64,000 bases of DNA. Source: Beggiatoa alba B18LD (GTDB lineage Bacteria > Pseudomonadota > Gammaproteobacteria > Beggiatoales > Beggiatoaceae). The notes below the pieces were generated by a model. The model was given only the letters and a program-made list of their open reading frames with translations, was not told the origin of the DNA and ran no database searches. A program made the translations under genes and the position numbers. This document shows positions 44,379-53,006 of the stretch, piece by piece; the first letter of the stretch is position 1, and each line of letters opens with the position of its first letter. Location: positions 1,444,437 to 1,508,436 of the forward strand of contig NZ_JH600070.1 of the NCBI RefSeq assembly GCF_000245015.1, in the 5' to 3' direction.

Positions 44379-47243
44379 ATGATTGACCCAAATCAACAAC
44401 GGATTGCGCATTTACAAGAAACTTTAACGGATGTTTATGAATCATTACATGCGATAGAACAAACGCTTATCTCAGAAAATGACCCGTTAAATAAATTACG
44501 TTATCAAGGATATGTCGCTGAGAAAAAACAACAAAAATTAGCCTTTGAAAATGAATTGCGCGATTTAGGCATTGACCCTTCTGCGTTTTTAAAACCGTTT
44601 ACACCTAAAAATCCTTATCGGGGTTTGGCATTTTTTCGTTTACAAGACCACGCCAATTTTTTCGGACGGGAACAAATCACCGAAGATTTAAAAGCACGGG
44701 TGGAAAAATACCGTTTTATTGTTCTGATTGGCGCAAGTGGGAGCGGAAAATCATCGGTATTGCAGGCAGGGTTACAGAGCGTATTAGAGGATTCATGGTT
44801 AGTTTTAAATACCCGCCCAAGCATTGACCCATTTAAAGAATTAAGCCATAGCATTATCCCCTTGCGTTATTCAGGCGCAGAACAAGATGAAGCCTTATCG
44901 GTATTGCCTGAAAAATTAAGCAAGGGCGTTATTTCATTAGCGGATGTGTTAGAGATGACACGACGCAAACAAGATAAAGCACAGTTATTGTTAATTATTG
45001 ACCAATTTGAAGAGTTATATACCCAGAATACAGAGAGCGTTCAAACCGCATTTATTCAGTGTTTACAAACCTTATTACAAGCAACAGCGCAATCATTACC
45101 GATTAAATTATTACTTGCTTACCGTGCTGATTTTACAGGGTTTGTGATTGGTAGTTTTGGTGATTTATTAAATAAAGAAGGCGCGTTATTTTTAGACCGC
45201 ATGAGTGAAACCGAGTTATACGATGCGATTGAACGACCTGCGTTAAATTCAGGGGTGCAGTTAGAAGCAGGATTATTAAAGCGGATTGTTGCTGATGTGG
45301 GAGAAGAATCAGGGCGTTTGCCGTTATTGCAATTTGCATTGTCTGAATTGTGGGAAAAACAAGCAAATCGTTATTTAACTCATCAGGCTTATACCGACAT
45401 CGGCGGTATTGAACAAGCTTTAGCAAAACATGCGGATGTTGTATTAAATCAGTATAAAAATCAAGAAAATGAAATCCGCCGAATTTTTATGCAGTTGATA
45501 CGGTTTGGGGAAGGCACTGCGGACACGCGCCAAGTGGTGACTCAAACACGGGTAACTGATTGGCAGTTAGTCAGTGAATTAGCAAATCATCGTTTAGTGA
45601 TTACGCAACAAGACGAAAAAGATGCCACGTGTACGGTGGAATTAATTCATGAGGCATTAATTAAGCACTGGCAACCTTTGCGCGCATGGATTGATGCCGA
45701 CCGTAAATTTAGAGTGTGGCAAGAAGGGTTACGCCGTGATATGCAAGATAATGCGTTATTACGCGATACTCGTCTCGCCGTTGCACAAGAATGGTTAAAC
45801 GAGCGGAACACGGAACTATTAGCGGAAGAAAAAGCCTTTATTCAAGCGAGTATTGCCGAGAAACAGCGCGAGGAAGCCCGCCAATTACGACAAAAACAGG
45901 CTTGGACAGTTGCTATTTTAATATTTTTAGCGGTTGCTCTAGGATTAAGTGCGTTAGCTATGTGGAAATGGCAAGAGTCTGAACAAAGCTTAGTGCAAAT
46001 CCAGCAAAAAGAATTGGAAATTAATCAAAAGAAGATTGAAGTTCAAGAAAAATTCACCCAGTCCAAAATGAATCAATCCCGCATGTTAGCAGGCTTCGCC
46101 GAAATAGAATTAAATAAAGAGCATCCAATAACTGCGATGCGTTTGGCGTTAGAAGCTTTGCCCAATGCATCAGAAACTTATCCAGAACGTCCAGCTGTTG
46201 CAGAAGCGCATGATTTTTTGGTACGAGCCATGAATCGACAACATCAAGGGGTGTTTGAACATAATGATGTTGTTACAACAGCTATTTTTAATCCAGATGG
46301 CAAGACTTTTTTAACCATTGTGGACAAAAAAGGCTACATTTGGAATGTAGAAACTCGCCAATTGATAATGGTACTCTCGGGGCATACAGATGGTGTACGG
46401 TCAGCGACGTACAGCCCCGATGGCAAGCGCGTCGTCACGGCTTCCGATGATAAAACAGCGGTGGTGTGGGATGCCGAATCGGGCACACGCATTGCCACAT
46501 TCAAGCATACCGATTCAGTACGGTCAGCGACGTACAGCCCCGATGGCAAGCGCGTCGTCACGGCTTCCGATGATAAAACAGCGGTGGTGTGGGATGCCGA
46601 ATCGGGCATGCATATTGCCACACTTGAGCATACAGATCCTGTATGGTCAGCGATGTACAGCCCTAATAGCAAGCATGTCGTTACGGCTTCCCATGATAGT
46701 ACAGCGGTGGTGTGGGATGCCGAATCGGGCACGCGCATTGCCACACTTGAGCATGGAAATTTTGTAATGTCAGCGATGTACAGCCCCAATGGCAAGTATG
46801 TCGTTACAGCTTCTGTGGATAACACAGCGGTGGTGTGGGATGCCAAATCGGGCACACGCATTGCCACACTCAAGCATACAAAAGAAGTATTATGGTCAGC
46901 GACATTTAGCTCCGATGGCAAGCGCGTCGTCACGACATCACTGGATAAAACAGCGGTGGTGTGGGATGCCGAATCGGGCACGCGCATTGCCACACTTCAG
47001 CATACCTATGGAGTAACCTCAGCGACGTACAGCCCCGATAATAGTCATATTGTAACAGCATCAGGTAATGGCTCTGCCCGCCTCTGGCTAGTCCCCCCCG
47101 ATGCCATCGCCTACGCAAAAACCATGCTTCCCCCACGTTATTCAGAAGACCCCCGCGATGCAGGTATAGAAAATTTCCGCCTTACCTGCGCAGAGCGTGA
47201 ACGCTTTTTCTTAGACGAAATCCCCCGTTGTCGTCGGCAATAA
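44379..47243 (+). CDS. nSTAND NTPase with C-terminal WD40 propeller, 954 aa
   Basis: A coiled-coil N-terminus (1-70) leads to the nSTAND1-type entry NPYRGLAFFRLQDHANFFGRE. Walker A GASGSGKSS is at about 118-126 and Walker B LLLIIDQFEELY at about 203-214, with a winged-helix-like region to about 430. A single membrane segment (about 507-528) and a coiled coil precede seven WD40 blades (about 625-905). STAND proteins are signal-triggered oligomerising ATPases, and the propeller is the probable sensor. No effector enzyme domain is recognised at the N-terminus. The WD40 units are nearly identical at DNA level. Confidence 0.87.
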   Translation: MIDPNQQRIAHLQETLTDVYESLHAIEQTLISENDPLNKLRYQGYVAEKKQQKLAFENELRDLGIDPSAFLKPFTPKNPYRGLAFFRLQDHANFFGREQITEDLKARVEKYRFIVLIGASGSGKSSVLQAGLQSVLEDSWLVLNTRPSIDPFKELSHSIIPLRYSGAEQDEALSVLPEKLSKGVISLADVLEMTRRKQDKAQLLLIIDQFEELYTQNTESVQTAFIQCLQTLLQATAQSLPIKLLLAYRADFTGFVIGSFGDLLNKEGALFLDRMSETELYDAIERPALNSGVQLEAGLLKRIVADVGEESGRLPLLQFALSELWEKQANRYLTHQAYTDIGGIEQALAKHADVVLNQYKNQENEIRRIFMQLIRFGEGTADTRQVVTQTRVTDWQLVSELANHRLVITQQDEKDATCTVELIHEALIKHWQPLRAWIDADRKFRVWQEGLRRDMQDNALLRDTRLAVAQEWLNERNTELLAEEKAFIQASIAEKQREEARQLRQKQAWTVAILIFLAVALGLSALAMWKWQESEQSLVQIQQKELEINQKKIEVQEKFTQSKMNQSRMLAGFAEIELNKEHPITAMRLALEALPNASETYPERPAVAEAHDFLVRAMNRQHQGVFEHNDVVTTAIFNPDGKTFLTIVDKKGYIWNVETRQLIMVLSGHTDGVRSATYSPDGKRVVTASDDKTAVVWDAESGTRIATFKHTDSVRSATYSPDGKRVVTASDDKTAVVWDAESGMHIATLEHTDPVWSAMYSPNSKHVVTASHDSTAVVWDAESGTRIATLEHGNFVMSAMYSPNGKYVVTASVDNTAVVWDAKSGTRIATLKHTKEVLWSATFSSDGKRVVTTSLDKTAVVWDAESGTRIATLQHTYGVTSATYSPDNSHIVTASGNGSARLWLVPPDAIAYAKTMLPPRYSEDPRDAGIENFRLTCAERERFFLDEIPRCRRQ
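46395..47080 (+). repeat. Near-identical 123-bp tandem repeats encoding WD40 blades
   Basis: The landmark TACAGCCCC (or its equivalent) recurs at 46410, 46533, 46656, 46779, 46905 and 47028. The spacing is 123 bases except one of 126. The first two units are almost base-for-base identical. Differences cluster in the blade loops between units (for example HTDSVRS, HTDPVWS, HGNFVMS). Confidence 0.9.
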
Positions 47244-47490
47244 ACCTTAAATATCCTCGATTAACATGCTAACCATCTATCCAAGTTAGCATTTAATCGA
47301 CTTTGCCCCTTGTACATCTTACAAACTCAAAATAAAATCCCTACTCCGCTGTGTCTTTTGATAAAATAAAAGGCTTAATGGATTCTATAAAAAAAGTTAA
47401 TCCATAAAAAACCCACCCTGTCCGTCATTGGCAGGGTACTCATGCTCATCTGTACTCTTACAAGAACGATAGAGATTTAAGGATAACTCA

Positions 47491-48657
47491 ATGAATATAC
47501 ACGAGTATCAATCAAAAAAACTGTTCGCCGATTATGGCGTACCAGTGCCTAATGGGTATCCCGCTTTTAGTCCCGAAGAAGCCACACAACGCGCTCAAGC
47601 CTTAGGCGGTTCTAGTTGGATGGTTAAAGCCCAAGTTCATGCTGGCGGACGGGGTAAAGCGGGCGGTGTTAAAAAAGCCAATAGCTTAGAAGAAGTTGCA
47701 GAAATTACAAAAAGCTTAATCGGCAAGCGTTTAGTCACCCATCAAACAGGGGCAGATGGTCAACCCGTCACTTGCGTATTAGTCGAAAGCCCAAGCGCGA
47801 TTAATAGCGAGTTATATTTAAGTTTATTAGTTGACCGCGCCAGCAAACGCATTGCAGTGATTGCTTCCGCTGCGGGTGGGATGGATATTGAAGAAGTTGC
47901 CGCCCATACCCCTGAAAAAATTGCCAGATTATTGATTGACCCTACTGTCGGGATTCAAGCTTATCAATGTAACGAAATTGCTTTTGCGTTAGGTTTAGAT
48001 GCAACCCAACGTAAACAATTACTTTACATCCTCCCAAGCTTATATCGTTTGTTCAAAGATAAAGACTTAAGCCTTTTAGAAATCAATCCTTTAATCACGA
48101 CCGATAAAGGCGATTTATTAGCCTTAGACGGTAAGATTAATCTGGATGATAACGCGTTATACCGTCATACCGATTTAGCTGCGTTATATGATGCGTCTCA
48201 AGAAGATGAGAAAGAACACCGTGCTCGCCAATTCGATTTAAACTATGTGGCATTAGATGGCGACATCGCTTGTATGGTGAATGGTGCAGGCTTAGCCATG
48301 GCAACCATGGACGTGATTAAATTACATGGTGGCAATCCCGCGAACTTCTTAGACGTGGGTGGCGGTACAAATACAGCAAAAGTAACTGAAGCTTTTAAAA
48401 TCATTCTGTCTGATAGCAAAGTTAAAGCCATTCTGGTCAATATCTTCGGCGGTATCGTCCGTTGCGATATGATTGCAGAAGGCGTTATCCACGCGATGAA
48501 AGAAACAGGGACAAAATTACCTGTTATCGTCCGTTTAGAAGGGACAAACGTCGAAGCGGGTAAATCTTTATTAAGAGAAAGCGGTTTATCCGTCACTGCC
48601 GCTGACGATTTAACCGATGCCGCGAAAAAAGCAGTTAGCTTGGTTAAAGGAGCGTAA
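47491..48657 (+). CDS. sucC: Succinyl-CoA synthetase (ADP-forming), beta subunit
   Basis: This TCA-cycle subunit binds nucleotide and makes ATP from succinyl-CoA. It has the N-terminal [20 protein letters not shown], the ATP-grasp stretch [16 protein letters not shown], and [13 protein letters not shown] near the C-terminus. The length of 388 aa is standard. AAGGATAACTCA precedes the ATG. It is followed by sucD after five bases, making one operon. An inverted repeat ACCCTG/CAGGGT lies in the leader at 47413-47437. Confidence 0.97.
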   Translation: MNIHEYQSKKLFADYGVPVPNGYPAFSPEEATQRAQALGGSSWMVKAQVHAGGRGKAGGVKKANSLEEVAEITKSLIGKRLVTHQTGADGQPVTCVLVESPSAINSELYLSLLVDRASKRIAVIASAAGGMDIEEVAAHTPEKIARLLIDPTVGIQAYQCNEIAFALGLDATQRKQLLYILPSLYRLFKDKDLSLLEINPLITTDKGDLLALDGKINLDDNALYRHTDLAALYDASQEDEKEHRARQFDLNYVALDGDIACMVNGAGLAMATMDVIKLHGGNPANFLDVGGGTNTAKVTEAFKIILSDSKVKAILVNIFGGIVRCDMIAEGVIHAMKETGTKLPVIVRLEGTNVEAGKSLLRESGLSVTAADDLTDAAKKAVSLVKGA

Positions 48658-48662
48658 GCAGA

Positions 48663-49538
48663 ATGAGTATTTTAGTTGATGCCAATACAAGAGTGATTTG
48701 CCAAGGCTTTACAGGCAAACAAGGGACATTCCACTCTGAACAAGCCCTTGCTTACGGTACTAAATTAGTCGGTGGTGTAACCCCTGGTCGTGGTGGTGAT
48801 AAACATCTGGGCTTGCCCGTGTTTGATACCGTCAGCTCCGCAGTAAAAGGCACAGGCGCAGACGCAAGCATGATTTATGTCCCTGCTGCTTTCGCCGCTG
48901 ATGCGATTTTAGAAGCTGCTGACGCAGGGATTAAAGTCATTGCTTGTATCACTGAAGGCATTCCCGTCCTCGACATGTTAAAAGTGAAAGCCACTTTAGT
49001 CGCAAACTATCCTGACGTGCGCTTAATTGGCCCTAACTGCCCTGGTTTAATTACCCCTGGTGCGTGCAAAATCGGTATTATGCCTGGTTATATCCACAAA
49101 CCTGGTCGGATTGGGATTGTCTCCCGTTCTGGTACATTAACCTATGAATCAGTCAACCAAACCACATTAAACGGGTTAGGACAAAGCACTTGCGTCGGTA
49201 TCGGTGGAGACCCCATCAACGGTATGAGCTTTATCGATTGTTTAGCGTTATTCGAAAAAGACCCACAAACCGAAGGCATTATTATGGTCGGTGAAATCGG
49301 TGGGACTGCTGAAGAAGAAGCCGCAGAATTCATTAAAAATAACGTTACTAAACCTGTTGTTTCCTATATCGCAGGTGTCACTGCTCCCCCCGGAAAACGG
49401 ATGGGTCATGCAGGCGCAATTATTGCGGGTGGTAAAGGTACAGCACAAGCTAAGTTTGCTGCATTAGAAGCTGCAGGCGCGAGCGTGGTACGTTCTCCGA
49501 CAGAATTAGGCGCGAAAATGTTAGAGCGTCTGAAATAA
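48663..49538 (+). CDS. sucD: Succinyl-CoA synthetase, alpha subunit
   Basis: It binds CoA and carries the phospho-histidine. Features are the CoA-binding [16 protein letters not shown] and [18 protein letters not shown], and the active-site histidine in [10 protein letters not shown]. The length of 291 aa is standard. It sits directly after sucC, and a long compound hairpin closes the operon. Confidence 0.97.
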   Translation: MSILVDANTRVICQGFTGKQGTFHSEQALAYGTKLVGGVTPGRGGDKHLGLPVFDTVSSAVKGTGADASMIYVPAAFAADAILEAADAGIKVIACITEGIPVLDMLKVKATLVANYPDVRLIGPNCPGLITPGACKIGIMPGYIHKPGRIGIVSRSGTLTYESVNQTTLNGLGQSTCVGIGGDPINGMSFIDCLALFEKDPQTEGIIMVGEIGGTAEEEAAEFIKNNVTKPVVSYIAGVTAPPGKRMGHAGAIIAGGKGTAQAKFAALEAAGASVVRSPTELGAKMLERLK

Positions 49539-49580
49539 CAGCCTTTTTTATTGACTGTTAGCTGTCTTTAAAAAGATAGT

Positions 49581-49639
49581 ATTGAGCCTTTCTGTTGTTT
49601 ATCATGAGTTGTGATAAACTGCATAAAGGCTCAATTTTT
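49581..49639 (+). terminator. Compound hairpin terminator after sucCD
   Basis: The outer stem ATTGAGCCTTT (49581-49591) pairs perfectly with AAAGGCTCAAT (49625-49635). Nested inside, GTTTATCA (49597-49604) pairs with TGATAAAC (49612-49619). A T run follows. It lies 48 bases before glnB and may also set its leader structure. Confidence 0.8.
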
Positions 49640-49674
49640 AATTGCTAGCCGTTCATCTTTTCCGAACTTTATAA

Positions 49675-50025
<351 letters not shown>

Positions 50026-50054
50026 GCCTTTTTATTCATTATAAAAAAGTATAA

Positions 50055-50096
50055 AACGTAGGATAAGCTTGCTAAAGTTTATCCTGCGTTTTTCTT
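50055..50096 (+). terminator. Intrinsic terminator of glnB
   Basis: A 12-bp stem, AACGTAGGATAA (50055-50066) with TTATCCTGCGTT (50079-50090) including one G-T pair, is followed by TTTCTTTTT. Confidence 0.85.
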
Positions 50097-50123
50097 TTTA
50101 AACGCACAACTCCCACGATAACC

Positions 50124-50203
50124 ATGCAAAAAATTCATGACCGAGGCTATAAACGGTTATTTTCTAATAAAACCTTTTTTCGCCAATTGCTTCAATCATT
50201 TGT
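50124..50203 (+). pseudogene. N-terminal fragment of an Rpn-family nuclease gene
   Basis: The frame reads MQKIHDRGYKRLFSNKTFF then RQLLQSF, matching the first 27 residues of the intact gene at 51886 closely in DNA and protein. Homology stops abruptly at 50203, where the HNH gene sequence (reading the other way) begins. The rest of this copy is missing or lies beyond the insertion, at 51112. Confidence 0.85.
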
Positions 50204-50946
50204 TTTAATGTCTCTTTATCTGTAGCATAATGTAATTTTCTATGACATGTTGGACAAACAGCAACGGTATTTTCTAAACTGTCTGTTCCTCCTTCGGCTA
50301 GCGGGACTAAATGATGAACCTCAATATATTTTTTACCACTAGGCATATCAAAACCCTCATAATCACAATTAGGCATTTGACATTTATACCCTGCCTTTCT
50401 TTTTACATAAACATTTATTTTATTATTCCTTCTAAAAGTGGTTATAGTAGTAGTGATTTGTTGAGTTGGTTCATCTGTAGTAGTGATTTGTCGAGTAGTT
50501 GGTATCCCCTCCTCTAAAAAACCAATATTTATTTGCTCATAAATAGCTTCTCGAATTGCATTATCATCCATATTTAGTCCAGCCAATTTAGACAAGTTAA
50601 ATATAAAGATATCATAACCATCGGTTGCAAATATGATTTTACCATTTTGAGTTAAATATGGTATGATTTCCCTTCCCATTCGTATTTCGGGCGGTCTGCC
50701 AGAGCCTGTTCGCTGACTTCCATAAAAAGAAGCCTTCAATTCTTGATCTGAAACTAACACTCTAACACTAATTATCTCCTTGGCATTTCCATTTGCTGAT
50801 GGTTGTATTCTTAGATGCTCAAAAACCTTTAGTTGTTCCTTGTTAACAATATAAGCTTGTTTGTTAATATCTGTACATGAGATATCTTTTGTACCTACTA
50901 CTTTAAAAGTGTCTTCAATAAACTCAATTAGCTCTGCTTCCGTCAT
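50164..50946 (-). CDS. HNH endonuclease (McrA-like), 260 aa, inserted in an Rpn gene
   Basis: The C-terminal domain has the zinc-binding HNH pattern: CQMPNC, IEVHHLVPLAEGG, ENTVAVCPTCH and RKLHYA, as in McrA-type and other restriction HNH nucleases. The N-terminal 150 residues hold GSGRPPEIRMGRE and may recognise DNA; no named family is certain. The last dozen residues (MIEAIGEKRFY and stop) are read from the antisense strand of the Rpn N-terminal fragment, so the C-terminus was formed by the insertion. A role in restriction or defence is inferred. Confidence 0.82.
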   Translation of the reverse strand: MTEAELIEFIEDTFKVVGTKDISCTDINKQAYIVNKEQLKVFEHLRIQPSANGNAKEIISVRVLVSDQELKASFYGSQRTGSGRPPEIRMGREIIPYLTQNGKIIFATDGYDIFIFNLSKLAGLNMDDNAIREAIYEQINIGFLEEGIPTTRQITTTDEPTQQITTTITTFRRNNKINVYVKRKAGYKCQMPNCDYEGFDMPSGKKYIEVHHLVPLAEGGTDSLENTVAVCPTCHRKLHYATDKETLKQMIEAIGEKRFY

Positions 50947-51007
50947 TTCTATTTCCAGTATATTCTATTACTTCAATAATCTTTAACAGTAATTATTAAA
51001 AAATCAT

Positions 51008-51076
51008 AGTTTTATTAATAAAACCCCACACTATTGACAATATTAATGTATTTTGGAGAAAAATTGAAATGCATTC
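51008..51076 (+). pseudogene. Degenerate 3'-end remnant of an Rpn-family gene
   Basis: TTTATTAATAAAACCCC...TATTGACAATATTAATG...TTTTGGAGAAAAATTGAAA corresponds closely to the last 20 codons of the copies ending at 51485 and 51853 (LLIKLYTIDNIDVFWREIET). It lies upstream of the HNH gene start and outside any frame. Confidence 0.75.
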
Positions 51077-51116
51077 ATACTTTTTATTATATAACTAATT
51101 GTAAATATGTAAAAAC

Positions 51117-51485
51117 TTGCAACTGATAGTAGAGTATGGTCGTCGGACAGTCACAGATTACGAAAGTTTAGAGCGCGTTTATCAAGATAAGTATGAGGTC
51201 AAAGAAATGTTAGACAGAGCAATGGAACGGATGCGAGAACAGTTTAAGGCTGAAGGAAGATTAGAAGGTAAGCGCGAGGGGAGATTAGAGGGCTTAGAAG
51301 AAGGTGTATTTAAAGGAAAAGCAGAAGCCTTAATTATGCTGTTAGAAAATCGGTTCGCACCTTTGACGATAGAAGAGAAAGAACGTTTATTTCAGCTTAC
51401 TCATGAAAAACTCGTGGATTTATTGATAAAACTCTACACAATTGACAATATTGATGTATTTTGGCGAGAAATTGAAACACATTGA
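51117..51485 (+). pseudogene. C-terminal Rpn fragment b; may be translated from ATG 51207
   Basis: It corresponds to residues about 209-340 of the intact Rpn protein (YGRRTVTDYESLERVYQDKY...). The nuclease core is missing, replaced by the HNH region. GAGG at 51195-51198 lies eight bases before an in-frame ATG at 51207, which would give a 92-aa acidic/basic coiled-coil-like protein (MLDRAMERMREQF...WREIETH). It contains one GKREGRLE unit. It could be a simple remnant or a free-standing antitoxin-like product. Confidence 0.65.
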
Positions 51486-51496
51486 GATTTTTCTCT

Positions 51497-51853
51497 ATGA
51501 CTTACTGTCAATATGAGGTCAAAGAAATGTTAGACAGAGCAATGGAACGGATGCGAGAACAGTTTAAGGCTGAAGGAAGATTAGAAGGTAAGCGTGAGGG
51601 GAGATTAGAAGGTAAGCGCGAGGGGAGATTGGAAGGTAAGCGCGAGGGGAGATTAGAGGGCTTAGAAGAAGGTGTATTTAAAGGAAAAGCAGAAGCCTTA
51701 ATTATGCTGTTAGAAAATCGGTTCGCACCTTTAACAGTGGAAGAGAAAGAACGTTTATTTCAGCTTACTCATGAAAAACTCGTGGATTTATTGATAAAAC
51801 TCTACACAATTGACAACATTGATGTATTTTGGCGAGAAATTGAAACACATTGA
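51497..51853 (+). CDS. C-terminal Rpn fragment c, free-standing RpnS-like protein, 118 aa
   Basis: This tandem duplicate of fragment b is nearly identical in DNA from TATGAGGTC (51512) to the stop. It has its own ATG at 51497 (MTYCQYEVKEMLDRAMERM) and the conserved second start at 51527 preceded by GAGG. It contains three copies of a 24-base unit encoding GKREGRLE, where fragment b has one. No catalytic residues are present. By analogy with intragenic antitoxins of Rpn nucleases, it might neutralise the intact nuclease encoded 33 bases downstream; otherwise it is a decaying duplicate. Confidence 0.6.
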   Translation: MTYCQYEVKEMLDRAMERMREQFKAEGRLEGKREGRLEGKREGRLEGKREGRLEGLEEGVFKGKAEALIMLLENRFAPLTVEEKERLFQLTHEKLVDLLIKLYTIDNIDVFWREIETH

Positions 51854-51885
51854 GATTTTAGTGTTAAGTTACCATAAATATAACT

Positions 51886-52908
51886 ATGAAAACCATCCAT
51901 GATAGAGGATATAAACGACTCTTTTCCAATAAAACCTTTTTTCGCCAATTACTACAATCATTTGTCCCAGAACCTTGGGTGCAAGAAATTGATTTTGAAA
52001 GTAGTGAGCGTTTAGATAAATCGTTTGTTTCACAACATTACAAAGAAACGGAAAGCGATTTAATTTATAGGGTGAAATTTAAAGGTGAAGAGGCATATGT
52101 TTATATTCTGCTAGAATTTCAATCGCGTGTCGTTTGGTTTATGGCATTGCGTGTTTTACACTATATCTGTAGTTTCTGGCTAGACTATGCAGAAAGTCAC
52201 CCAAAAATCAAAAAGCTCCCGCCTATTTTTCCAATTGTGTTGTACAACGGCGAAAAGAGATGGACAGCCCATACCAATCTACGTGATATTTTAGAAAAAC
52301 CTGAGTTATTAGATAAATATACCCCTGACTTTCGTTTTTTCAAAATAGCCGAAAATGAATACCCTCAAGAACGACTCTTGCAAATTAAAAATGTGGTTTC
52401 TACTTTATTCCTTGCAGAAACTTATCCTAACGATATAGAACTGCTAAAAACAAAAATACTAGACTTATTCGATGATGAGGCAGAGAAAGAAGCAACGTCT
52501 TTATTACTGAACTGGTTTTTACAACTTGTAGAACATGGTCGCCGTCCAGTAGAAGACTACACAAATCTAGAGCAAGTGTATCAAGATAAATATGAGGTGA
52601 AAGAGATGTTAGACAGAGCCATGGAACAAATGCGCGAAAAATTCAAAGCAGAAGGCAGACTTGAGGGAATTTTAGAGGGCAGACGTGAGGGCAAACGAGA
52701 AGGCAGACGTGAAGGACTAGAGGAAGGTGTTTTTAAAGGAAAAGCTGAAGCCTTAATTACCTTATTAGAAACCCGTTTCGCACCTTTGACAATAGAAGAG
52801 AAAGAACGTTTATTTCAACTTTCTCATGAGAAACTTATAGAATTGTTGATAAAGTTCTATCAAATTGACAATGTCGCGGCTTTTTGGCGTGAGATTGAAA
52901 CGCATTAA
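51886..52908 (+). CDS. Rpn family recombination-promoting nuclease / putative transposase (PD-(D/E)XK), 340 aa
   Basis: The N-terminal two-thirds is the PD-(D/E)XK-type domain of this family: HDRGYKRLFSN at the start, the acidic residue in ETESDLIYRVKF, and LLEFQS (the E-x-Q element). HYICSFWLDYAESHP and PPIFPIVLYNGEKRWTA follow. The C-terminal 100 residues are charged, with variable GRxEG repeats (GRLEGILEGRREGKREGRRE), and end WREIETH. An internal GAGG-ATG at 52594-52608 could start a 100-aa C-terminal product. Members are linked to DNA cleavage, RecA-independent recombination and phage defence. Confidence 0.85.
   Translation: MKTIHDRGYKRLFSNKTFFRQLLQSFVPEPWVQEIDFESSERLDKSFVSQHYKETESDLIYRVKFKGEEAYVYILLEFQSRVVWFMALRVLHYICSFWLDYAESHPKIKKLPPIFPIVLYNGEKRWTAHTNLRDILEKPELLDKYTPDFRFFKIAENEYPQERLLQIKNVVSTLFLAETYPNDIELLKTKILDLFDDEAEKEATSLLLNWFLQLVEHGRRPVEDYTNLEQVYQDKYEVKEMLDRAMEQMREKFKAEGRLEGILEGRREGKREGRREGLEEGVFKGKAEALITLLETRFAPLTIEEKERLFQLSHEKLIELLIKFYQIDNVAAFWREIETH
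52594..52608 (+). promoter_or_regulatory. Possible intragenic ribosome-binding site and start (RpnS-like)
   Basis: GAGG (52594-52597) is followed after eight bases by an in-frame ATG at 52606 (codon 241 of 340). The same spacing and sequence occur in fragments b (ATG 51207) and c (ATG 51527). Confidence 0.5.
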
Positions 52909-52946
52909 TTCAAGATATTAAGTAAATATTAAAAAATGTTATGAAG

Positions 52947-52980
52947 TCACACGTGATAATAGCGGTGTGATTTTTATTTT
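52947..52980 (+). terminator. Likely terminator of the Rpn locus
   Basis: Six-bp stem TCACAC / GTGTGA is followed by TTTTTATTTTT, 38 bases after the Rpn stop. Confidence 0.55.
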
Positions 52981-53006
52981 TATCCTTGTGAATGACTGAA
53001 TGAATA

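Noticed and set aside
46334-46993. 219-aa minus-strand open frame
   Set aside because: It is the exact antisense of the WD40 repeats; its repeated composition (SASHTTAVLS) reflects the DNA repeats, and the plus-strand protein is a clear family member.
47379-47437. Inverted repeats before sucC as a riboswitch
   Set aside because: Only two short stems (TAATGGATT/AATCCATAA-like and ACCCTG/CAGGGT) are present with no conserved riboswitch core; they may be leader structure or an upstream terminator.
51570-51665. Possible CRISPR-like short direct repeats
   Set aside because: Units are 24 bases, contiguous without spacers, and in frame with a protein repeat (GKREGRLE), so they are a coding repeat.
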